From NCBI GenBank assembly GCA_023101725.1, contig JALJCO010001324.1:1-64000 (forward strand): a stretch of DNA of 64,000 nucleotides, in the 5' to 3' direction. Source of the DNA: Atherinomorus stipes. Taxonomy: Eukaryota > Chordata > Actinopteri > Atheriniformes > Atherinidae. Of this stretch, positions 55,034 to 64,000 are shown piece after piece (the first letter of the stretch is position 1; each line of letters starts with the position of its first letter). The position numbers were made by a program, and so were the translations under genes. The notes under the pieces were generated by a model. The model saw only the letters and a list, made by a program, of their open reading frames with translations. It was not told the origin of the DNA and searched no databases.

Positions 55034-55953
55034 AGGCAGGGGATCCTGGAAAAACGGGGCGAGCAAGCTACATTTTAAAAAATACACCCACCCGAAACCA
55101 CGCCTCCAGAACACAGGAGCGTGTGCACCGATGGTTTACAAGCGAAGATAAAGGAGAGTAGCCGAGAGGCTAGCTTGTTAGCTTCCCAGTAAACAGCAGA
55201 GGAACCACGTTTTCTAAAAGTGATAATTATCTCACCAATACCTCCATGACTTCATCCACATCCATTTTTTCTCTTTAAGAGCAAACGGCGGCGTAGAGAA
55301 GAGCAGCGAGCAGCCATGTTCGTCTGCACTGTGAGACGCTCACGGCGAGTTGCAAGCGTGCGCACGCGGGGAAGGTGGGAGGGCGACAAACGGCGGGCTT
55401 GAGTTTGATGAAGATATAATCACTCAATCATTCAGCACGGGCCGTTAGCAGCCCCATCCAGTGAAATTCATTTCATTGGATGGGGTTTTTCCAGTGCTGT
55501 ACGTTCCACAGGTGATTTATTTATTTTATTTTTTGTGTCAGAACATTTAATTAATTGTCTGCAATCAGGGTGTGAAGGCCCCGTACCTGATTTATATTAA
55601 TCTCTCTCAGAGAAACGCTTTCTACACGGTATAAATGTGTTAAAAGAGGTAATTTCATAAAATAAATCCCTCATTGATTGCGTATCTGCATGAATCCAGG
55701 CCGTTTTAGTTTAGGTTTCTAAGGATGGCGTGACGCTCTCTTCATGCCAATGCGGTTCGTTCTACAAAAGTTTCGGTTTGTGCACGAGTATGAAACGTGC
55801 ACGTTATTTAATGCATGCTGAGTGGGAGGAGAGAAAAACGAGAGTAGGAGGGTTTCTCACAGGGAGAAACAGTTAGGGGCGGGGCTTACAGTTCAAACTA
55901 CACTCTTCACCTCGCTCACGGTTCACAAATGTGCAAAATCAGGTACAGCGCCT
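55034..55953 (+). mobile_element. TTAA-type repeat, family G copy 2 (complete)
   Basis: Flanked by TTAA at 55030-55033 and 55954-55957. Ends AGGCAGGGGATCCTGG and (inverted) AGGCGCTGTACCTGATTTTG. Contains a short local palindrome near 55455-55490 (CCCATCCAGTGAAATTCATT followed by its near inverse). The right third matches 1-136 joined to 4585-4759. Non-coding, 920 bp. Confidence 0.75.
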
Positions 55954-55959
55954 TTAAGC

Positions 55960-57060
55960 AATATAGTAAAAAATGCTCCTGGAAAACATCATCCACCTTT
56001 AACGGTACAAAATGGTCATTTTTCTCGGCGCTAATGTTAATGTTTTATCCAGATAACAGCCTGTATAACGTGCTTGTGCCGATAACGGTGTAGAACGACC
56101 GGGCTGATGTCATCTCCCGTATCTAACGATAGTTCAGTTTCTTTCCTTCATGACTGCCAGTGGCGGTAAACTAAGTGGACGTGTCTCCTCGCAGGTCGAG
56201 TCCTGATGATGAAGTCAATCAGGCGTCGTGTCGGCCAGCTGACTGCCGTCATGCAGGAATTCAAAGAGCCACAGTTACCTACGTAGCTTTCGTTAAAGCT
56301 GGTGTTTACCTTTAAATAAGCCGTGGTATGCGGTGACACTGCAGATAAATGTGTATAAAGTAAATGCTGCTTCTCCTTCTTCTGAATTGACAGTGAACGC
56401 CGCTTTGACGTAATGCTGCCCCCCACAGTTTGAAGACATTTAAGGGGTGTCCCATTTCTGAGTCACCAAACAGCCCTGAACCTGGTTTTGAGGGCGACTG
56501 AGATTGAGGGTTAAAGGCCAACTTTCATGTTCATCATACGTAGAAGCCCTTGTAGTGCATCAGATCCACACTGAACACTGCCAATATAAAAATGTACAAA
56601 CACTCGTCCGACGGGGCTTTCTGCCACTCCACCTGAAAATAACCCCCCAGCAACAGACCGGAGGTGATGTAGGGGTGGGCGAACGCTCCCACAGGCCACA
56701 GCTGACATGAACAGGTGGAAAATTACATTAAAAAACTATTTTGTAAGTCACCCCTGGATTAGTTTTCATTTTTAAATCATGTACCAGATGCTTGGTGTCA
56801 CTTTTAGACCTTTTAGAGCTCTGCAATCTTTAGAGCGTTTAAAAATCTGTTCCTGTTTTTCTGATTCATTTCATTATATTTTAGCATCTATCATCATGCA
56901 TTTGTTGAGGTTTTCAGTGTTTAAGCGACAGTTGCTGATAAATCTCTATTTAGAGGAGACGGACTCTGCTCCAGCGGATCACCTGGGGCATGAATATCTG
57001 CCAAACAGTGACCGCGTCCGTGTGTTTTACTTTCAACAACAACCGTTACACCTCAACACA
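55960..57060. other. No gene seen
   Basis: Unique-looking sequence with short ORFs only. Confidence 0.4.
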
Positions 57061-57067
57061 CAGCAGC

Positions 57068-57643
57068 ACACACTCAGAAACAGAGGTACCAGTTTGTACC
57101 TAAAAGTGTCCAAAGCTTGCTGCTGGGGGGGGGGGGTTCCTTTCTGAAAGACATTTCTGTACCTTCATGGTCCATTTTTGTACCTTATCAAGCTGTATGA
57201 GTTAATAAAGTACAATTAAACCAATTAAAGATGATGAATAAAAGTCAATAAAATAAAGATTATGACAACAATCAAAGATGCTAATAATAAATGAATAATT
57301 ATTAGAGAAATATTAGGCCAAACACATATATAATTATACATGTAATTATTACTATGATTATTATGAAAATCATAATATAATAACTATAATTATACTACTG
57401 TTTAGAAGTACTGCTATTTATAGTTATTGTACAAGCTACACACATTTTTCAATGCTGCAGGTACCCTTAGGGTTGGAATGGTACAAATGTGTACTTTATA
57501 TTACTTTGGACCCTTTTTCATAGTATATAGGTACTTCTGATCTCATAAAGACCAATATTGTACTTTTAGAGAGAACATTTGTAACAAAGGTACGTACAGG
57601 TACAGAAATGTTCCTGTCTCGTACCTCTGTTTTTGAGTGTGAA
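57068..57643 (+). mobile_element. MITE family D, copy 4 (complete)
   Basis: ACACACTCAGAAACAGAGGT at the start and TACCTCTGTTTTTGAGTGTG at the end. The interior is as in copy 1. The best preserved of the four copies. Confidence 0.88.
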
Positions 57644-57699
57644 TGATTAACTGAAGACACACAACGTAACTTTTAAATTTTATTTAATAAGTAACATTT

Positions 57700-58573
57700 T
57701 TTATGAAAATCATGACACTAATTTTGAATTGTGGTTTGAAAGAAAAATAAAACAAGTAAACAAGCATGATGGGGCTCCAAAGTCAAAATTTTGTTGAGCA
57801 ACACTGAGACAATCACTGCAATCAGGTGTTTTCTGTAACGTCCAATCAGACGTCTGCACCTGTTGACAGGTATGTTGGTCCATGTTCATGGGAAAGATGC
57901 TCAAAATCAAAGAATTTTTAAGAAAAAAGAGAGAAAATCAGCTGTTGATGCAGAAAATGTCTGTTATGTTTGGAAGTTCTTTAAAAAATTCTAAGAAAAG
58001 TTTAAATAATTAAATTTTTTAATGAAATTTTGTGATTTAATCTAAACAAATAAAATCCAGGTTTTTACAGATTATTTAAACTGAGCCTTTTTATTTTCAA
58101 TGTGATCCATTACTGTCTGTTTTTATTCCATGAATTACACGTGTGATATAAATGTGTTTGTGACCATCTCAGAATATATTTTTATATGATGTTATTCATG
58201 TTTATCAGCCACATTTTACAGGTTCAGTCTGTTAAAGCAGCTGGATTTGCTTTAGTTATTAAATAAATAAACCTAAAATGATCATTACACTGATACAGAG
58301 TTAAATATGAACCTGGACCAGTTTGGACTGGAAACTGGACCCATCATGAAAAAGTTGAAACTCCTGCTTTAATGTGTCTGAGACAGTTTTGTTTGTTTGT
58401 TTTTTATTCTAATTTTCAACCACAATTCAAAAGCAATATTTCATTTCACTAAATTGTAGTTTTGCTCATTTTTCATTTATAATTAGTTTCTTTAGTTTCT
58501 TGTTATTTGAATTACGATTTAATTTAGCCTTTTCTTTAATTGGAGAGTGTGAATCATTTTGAGGACGACTGTA
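57700..58573. mobile_element. MITE family E, copy 3, enlarged
   Basis: Shared core CGTCCAATCAGACGTCTGCA near 57838 and right end TTTGAGGACGACTGTA at 58558-58573. About 400 bp of extra sequence sits in the middle (about 57950-58380). The left end is truncated. Confidence 0.65.
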
Positions 58574-58574
58574 C

Positions 58575-59100
58575 GTTCTGGTCTCACGTAGAAGCACTGC
58601 TTCCCGCCAGAATACCGAGTCTCATCCGGATCAGTGTTCAGGCATGTCTCCGGTTATCTACCTGTCACCTACAGATGGTTCAGGTTGGACATGAGAACAT
58701 GAGTTATTACTGCTGCCCCCTTCAAAACAACAGTAAAACGTCACCATCATGCTCATATTTCTGTGCCTTTCAGTTGTGACACTGCTTTAAGCATAAGTAC
58801 AAACAAACGCTTTTCTTCTTTGCTCAGACTGGGCTGGATTTATTAAGAAAATAATCTGCAGATGAATTTAAGCTCTTGCTTTCCTCTCTGATTTGTTTCA
58901 AGCTCTTTATTTTTCCACGTCTTCGGTTCTCTGAATATTACACGAACAAAACTGACGTGTGAATTTATTTCCCTTACATATTCCTGCAGCCTCTATTTTC
59001 AGTCTCCAGCATCATAAAAGAGAACTGCAGGCCAAAGTGGAAACGGAGCAGCTGTGATTCAAGTGGAGGCCGGATCTGCATAAAGGCAAAGCACCAGATA
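58575..59100. other. No gene seen
   Basis: Unique-looking sequence; no recognisable coding region. Confidence 0.4.
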
Positions 59101-59533
59101 CAGTTCATACCCTCCAGTTAAAGAACAGATTAAATTCACAACAGTAATTCAAATAAAAAACTAATAATAAATACAAATTTAGAAAATTCTAATTTATTGA
59201 AATAAAAAATTGCTTTTGAATTGTTATTGAAAGTAACAATTAAAAAAACAAAAAACTCTCCCCCATTAAATTAGAGCAGCTTGCTCACAAACAGTAGACC
59301 AACATACCTGTCAACAGGTGCAGACATCTGATTGGACGGTTTTTTTCTACATTTTTTGTGTGTGTGTGTGTGTTTGTTTTAAATATATCTGTTGAACCAC
59401 AATTCAAAATCAATGTCATGACTTTCATAGAATATTTATTTATTATTACTTTTGTCAATTTCATCTTATTTCACTGACAGCTGATTTTTTAGCTTCTTTA
59501 ATCGGAGAGTACGAATAAATCTGAGGATGACTG
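59101..59533. mobile_element. MITE family E, copy 4
   Basis: Starts after TA with CAGTTCATACCCTCCAGTTA and ends TCTGAGGATGACTGTG. The interior carries the inverse of the core (TGCAGACATCTGATTGGACG). Confidence 0.72.
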
Positions 59534-59647
59534 TGTGTTAAACCAGATCAAATAACCGTGCTGGATTATTCCACATTTATTAATGTAAAGTCAGATTTCA
59601 CATCAGCACAACTCAGGCTGTGTAGAAACTGACGTGGTGTTTACACA

Positions 59648-60620
59648 CTGCAAAAACTTAAATCTTACCAAGTATGTTTTTTTTATTTATTTGTATGTAC
59701 GATGTTGTTTGCACTAAAAAACCTACATTGGTCCTTAAAATCTAAATGATGTAATTTCATATTGAATTGGCAGAAAAATGTGAGAAATATATATACCGTG
59801 TATATATACATTAAAATAATAATTTAGTGAAACAAAATATTGCTTTTGAATTGTGGTTGGAAATGATAATAATAAAAAACAAACTGTCCAGACACATCAG
59901 AGCATCTTTCTCATGAACATGGACCAACATACCTGTCAGCAGGTGCAGACGTCTGATTGGACGTTACAGAAACACCTGGTTGCAGTGATTGAATCAAAGT
60001 GTTGATCTACAACATTTTAGCTTCAGAGCTCCATCATGCTTGTTTACTTGTTTTATTTTTGTGTGTTTGTTTCAAATATTTCTGTTGAACCAAAATTCAA
60101 AATCAATGTCATGATTTTCATAGAATTTTTATTTATTATTTTTGTCAATTTCAACTTATTTCACTGGCAGCTGATCTGTTTCCTTCTTTAATTTGAGGGT
60201 GCCAACAACCTTGGGCACGACTGTATTGTCACACTCAAAGTAAAACAAAATCACCTAAAGAGAAAAAAATATTTTTTTTCTTTTTTTACTTATTTTAAGA
60301 GCAAAATTCTGCCAATAAAACATACAAAATGTACCCGATGAGAGTTCTTGAAATAAGATGCGTCGCCTTAAAACAAGATCTTATATCTCACCGAAATGTT
60401 TCTCTTTAAGTAATTTTCTCTTATTTTGAGTGTGATGAGATATTTTGACTCGAAATGAAAAAATTATACTTGCTAAGATTTGGGTTTTTGCAGTGCATTC
60501 ACACAAATAAGTAGTAATTCTTACATTTTTCTGCAAATTCAATGTGAAATGACATAATTTAGATTTAAAAAAAAACAATGTAAGTTTTCAGTACAAACAA
60601 CATCATACAAATATATAATA
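59648..60620. mobile_element. Family F copy 2 with a nested family E copy
   Basis: Starts CACTGCAAAAACTTAAATCT and ends in inverted form (AAGATTTGGGTTTTTGCAGTG at 60474-60494). The outer flanks 59685-59790 and 60500-60615 are also mutual inverted copies (ATGTACGATGTTGTTTGCAC versus its inverse). 59795-60223 is an E-type insertion ending GGGCACGACTGTA. Confidence 0.65.
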
Positions 60621-61157
60621 ATATCAAAACAATAAAGCATGAAAAGAGAAATCAGTACAACTGTTGAGTCTTTTTTTGTATTTCAGTGGCAGCAGCAAAG
60701 TCTGCGTCAGGCTGCAGGTGACTTCACGTGAACTACAAATAGCCGTGCATTAGCCTCCAATAATCCACTTAATCTAATCTCTGCCACTTTGGGAACATCC
60801 TAACCGAGCAGTAAAATCAAATGTTTCTCCAACTTTCACAGAAAAACCGAGATAACGACTTCTACCGTGTAGAAACTGGAAATGTGGGTCTGTCATCAGG
60901 GTTGTTTTCCACGAATCTACTGCTAATCTGACATACGGCCGTGTTTCTGCAGAGGAGGATGGAGGAGACGAATAATCCTGAGGGTTTATGGTCCAGTCAT
61001 TTTCACAAAGGTTCAGCAAAACTGTGGCACATTTCCTCCGCACAGTTCATTCAAAGCAAAGCATTTAACTTCTTTCCCTTTTCTTGCTTTAATGTGAGCA
61101 GTTTCATCTCAACCATGAGGAGGAAATCAGCTGAAATACAGAAGCATCCTAACTCAC

Positions 61158-61238
61158 CTGATTTAGTCCTGTCTTCCTCCTTTAGCTTTTCTTTTGCATC
61201 AGACGTCCTCCAGCTCAGATCCACCGTCCCTGACTGAT
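61158..61238 (-). other. Candidate non-coding 5' exon of the synaptotagmin gene
   Basis: On the minus strand this stretch is bounded by a possible acceptor (ccaatcag, 3' side at 61239) and a strong donor AAATCAG|gtgagt (donor at 61157). It is purine-rich and unlike the surrounding repeats. Read in frame it would not join the exon 1 frame that encodes the synaptotagmin N-terminus, so it could only be untranslated. It might equally be the 3' end of a longer first exon beginning near 61310. This is inference: exon 1 needs an upstream exon and this is the best-looking donor I noticed. Confidence 0.25.
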
Positions 61239-61365
61239 TGGAAGTTGTTGTGCACAACTCTCCTCTCCTCCCTCCTCCCCCCACGTTAATCTTTACAATA
61301 TCCCTCACTACCAGCTACTTACTGTCCGTGCACGCTGCTAGAACCCAGTCCTTTACAGCAGATGA

Positions 61366-62770
61366 TCACTGCAAAAACTCAAATCTTACCAAGTAGATTT
61401 TTCTCATTTCTAGAAAAAATATCTCATCACACTCAAAATAAGACAAAATTACTTAAAGAGAAACATTTCAGTGAGATAAAGGATCTTGTTTTAAAGACAC
61501 ACAACGTAACTTTTAGACCTTAAAGTTGTACTTCCATGGTGATTTCATTAATATTTCTGTGTTCTCCATTATTATTGAATGCATTCTGCATCGTTTCTGT
61601 TTAAAAAAACCTTCTGGTATCTTTGTATCCAGCTGTATTTGTATACTAGAAGAGAGGCTTGTGGTCCAACGGCAGCTTTTCCGGGTCCTTCTCATGAATT
61701 TCCGTCTGATTGGCTGCCTCCCATCAGTGTATGAAGGAAGCTCCGCCCTCCGCTCTTATTTTGCTACAGACAGGAAATAGAGCAGACAAACAAGTTTGTT
61801 CCGCCATGCTAACAAACAGTTAGCTAATTAGCTTCTCAACTCCGAAGCTACAGTCGTGCTGTCTTTACTTCTAGTGTGTAGTGGAGGGTTACCTGCCTTC
61901 CAATGGACAGATAGAAACCCCACGTGGGATACGCTATTTGCAATGTGACGTAGAAGTGCGAGGCTGTTCCCGATTTGCTCTTTTCTTCGTATTGTTTCTG
62001 TGATGAGGAAGCACAGCCGACTGGGGGGAACGCAACGCTAGCAAGTCAGCATGTGTAAGTAAACAAGGGGAAACCCTCCGTATTTCAGAAGGAGCAAGTT
62101 AAACGGGTTTTCAGTGGAAGGAGGCCTTTAAAAATCTGTCTTTCTGACACGTTTTGATGTCACACCAACATTCATTTTGCGCATTTTCGAGCCGTCACTG
62201 CCCAGAGGCGTCCCGGGGCTCAGAAACAGCACTATGTAAGATTCCCATCCGGGCCGCGACTGTCACGTTGGCTGTCACGACTATTGGCTGCAGCACCGCG
62301 TCACTCACTAGCAACCGGATGTAAACCAGGGATCAACATCACGAATGTTTTGAACGCCGTTCATATCAGATTCGGTAAAGAAACATTACAGGAGGAAGAG
62401 AGGAAAAGGAAGAGAGGAAGGGACAGAACAAGAGTCAAGATAAGACTGTCTTTTACTGGCTGGAGTGAATCACGGTGCAGGTACGATACAAGATGGATGC
62501 TAGTTTAGTCGCCGATAGGGGGCGCGTCACTGAGAAAACTGCTAAAAGTTCCGTTGTGTGTCTTTAAGGCGATGCATCTTATTTCAAGAAATCTTATCGA
62601 GAAAATTTTGCTTGTTCTATTTGCAGATTTTTTTTGCTCATTACAAGCAAAAGAAAAAAAGAAAGAAAAAATATATATGTTTTTTTTCCTTTTTCTTTTT
62701 TACTCATTTTTAGAGTGGCCAATATATATTTTTTTTTTGCTTGTAATAAGCAAAAAAAAATTCTGCCAAG
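61366..62770. mobile_element. Family F copy 3, split by a TTAA-flanked element
   Basis: Left part 61366-61494 (CACTGCAAAAACTCAAATCT to AAGGATCTTGTTTTAA). Right part from 62564 (TTAAGGCGATGCATCTTATT to AGCAAAAAAAAATTCTGCCA). An uninterrupted copy at about 7640 confirms the join. Confidence 0.75.
61495..62563. mobile_element. TTAA-flanked non-autonomous element with ACACACAACGTAAC ends
   Basis: Ends AGACACACAACGTAACTTTT and (inverted) AGACACACAACGGAACTTTT, flanked by TTAA at 61491-61494 and 62564-62567. 1069 bp. A 74-codon ORF at 62284-62508 has no recognised domain. A stray end of the same family occurs at 57656. Confidence 0.8.
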
Positions 62771-62774
62771 AATT

Positions 62775-64000
62775 ACACCCCAAGAAGACTGCTGCTTGTT
62801 GGGGAGTACAGACCTGGTAATGTGGCTGCTGCCAGCTGATGGAACAGTTAGTCAACATTCTCTATTTTTCATGGTATTATGTCACTTCAGACATTCATGT
62901 GGTGTCAAAAATAATCCATAAATAAGCCAAAAATAATCACGTTCATACTAACTCGTACCTCCAAGCCAAAGTCATGCAGATTTAATTTGTAGCATTTATT
63001 TATTTTATTACTTAAAACTCGAAATCTAAATTTGGCAGTCAATTACCAGTTAAGCTTTCATGTTCAGTACATTTAAGCATCAGGGGGCTTTATTATGATT
63101 TCATTATTATGCTACGATAGGAAGCATAAACTACAGGGGTGACGTCTGTAATGCTGGCACACGTTACTGGACTCCTAACCTGCACAGATTTAACGCCACA
63201 CACTTAACAGTGATGAAAGACGGATCGCACGTCTCATCTCTCATCTGTGTGATGTTCAGAGAGCACCACATGCTAATCCAGTTTACAGCAGAGTATCACG
63301 TCTTTCACTCTTAATATTATAAACCCACCCAATAATATCCATCCACCCACTCGGTGAACTTTATTAACCTCCATATGAATTTTTCAAAGTAGTTTGATTA
63401 GTTTCTTCCCAACCAAGTTGCTGCATCTCCCTACGTGGGCGACCGTGTTTTTTACTGACAAAACGCAGCAAGTGACCGGAAATGTCAACACAATCCAGAA
63501 GACAAGGACGTTTAGAAGTGGGCGGGGCAAAAAAAAGGTGAATATCTGTTGTTTTTTTTTTATTATTATTTTGGGTAAATTTAGATATAAATATACCTGG
63601 TAAGATTTGAGTTTTTGCAGTGCAGCATCAGCCTTAAAGAGACCAGAACAAGCATCATGCAGGTGTAGAAGCACAGAAATGGTGATGCACTGAGGAAAAC
63701 CTCATGCTTTTTTGAAAGCACATGTATCTAGCAGGATCTGAGTCAGCTTCAGGAGGCTGTGGGTGTTTTCTTGCAGGGGCTACAGAAGTGTGGAGTGTTA
63801 CAGCGTCCTGCAGGAACGAGGACAGGAAAACCTGCTCCAGCCCACCAGAAGGGTCTGATCTTAATTAAAGTCATGACCCAGAATAAGAAGACAAGGACAG
63901 AGCTGCTGTTTAACCTCCATCCTGCAGGTGTTACACTGAATGAAATCAGAGACGTGTTGTTTTACTAAAGCTACAAAAATCTGACTTCCAGACATAAACA
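62775..64000. other. No gene seen
   Basis: Mostly unique-looking sequence. A family F end (GATTTGAGTTTTTGCAGTGC) lies at about 63605-63625. No recognisable exon. Confidence 0.4.

Noticed and set aside
61051..61308. 85-codon minus-strand ORF as a protein gene
   Set aside because: No recognisable domain, and its frame does not join the synaptotagmin frame. Kept only as a possible untranslated exon.

Overview
The window looks like teleost fish genomic DNA. It has one intron-split vertebrate gene, Tc1/mariner, hAT and TTAA-target DNA transposons, tRNA-derived SINEs, degraded LINE fragments and very large tandem arrays. I see no prokaryotic or viral gene organisation. The only convincing protein-coding gene is a synaptotagmin on the minus strand. 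Its eight coding exons run from 39373 (start codon) down to 17399 (stop) and join in phase into a 406-residue protein with one transmembrane helix and two C2 domains carrying all ten calcium-binding aspartates. It belongs to the Syt1/2/5/8 clade. A fish Syt5 (syt5b-like) identity is my best guess; the exact paralogue is uncertain. An acceptor just upstream of the start codon implies a non-coding 5' exon; one candidate lies at 61158-61238.

Layout. 1-4759: a TTAA-type repeat split by a 3.9 kb array of a 24-bp AT-rich unit. 4985-14758: two inverted copies of one interspersed element, the second carrying expanded 10-bp and 30-bp arrays, with a Tc1-like relic, a SINE and an L2-type tail between or beside them. 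14780-17398: a SINE head, sequence without a gene, and the likely synaptotagmin 3' UTR with a CTAG-rich palindromic duplication. 17399-39380: synaptotagmin. Intron 1 holds a Tc1-like element and long-TIR repeats. The 10.8 kb intron 2 holds a 1.4 kb 17-bp array lying inside a LINE reverse-transcriptase relic and a 4.9 kb array of a GC-rich 24-bp unit. Introns 3 and 7 hold LINE, hAT and TTAA-type repeats. 39381-64000: no recognisable gene. It contains nested MITEs, a hAT-like element carrying a 20-bp array, microsatellites and several families of TTAA-flanked elements.

The main theme is repeat biology. About 12.9 kb (20%) of the window is minisatellite, and four of the six arrays can be placed inside transposable elements. 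In one case the unexpanded ancestral unit is visible in a sister copy in the same window. The many long ORFs in these arrays arise because units with no stop codon are repeated; I do not treat them as genes. I found no RNA gene other than tRNA-like SINE heads, no CRISPR array, and no evidence of a new enzymatic system.
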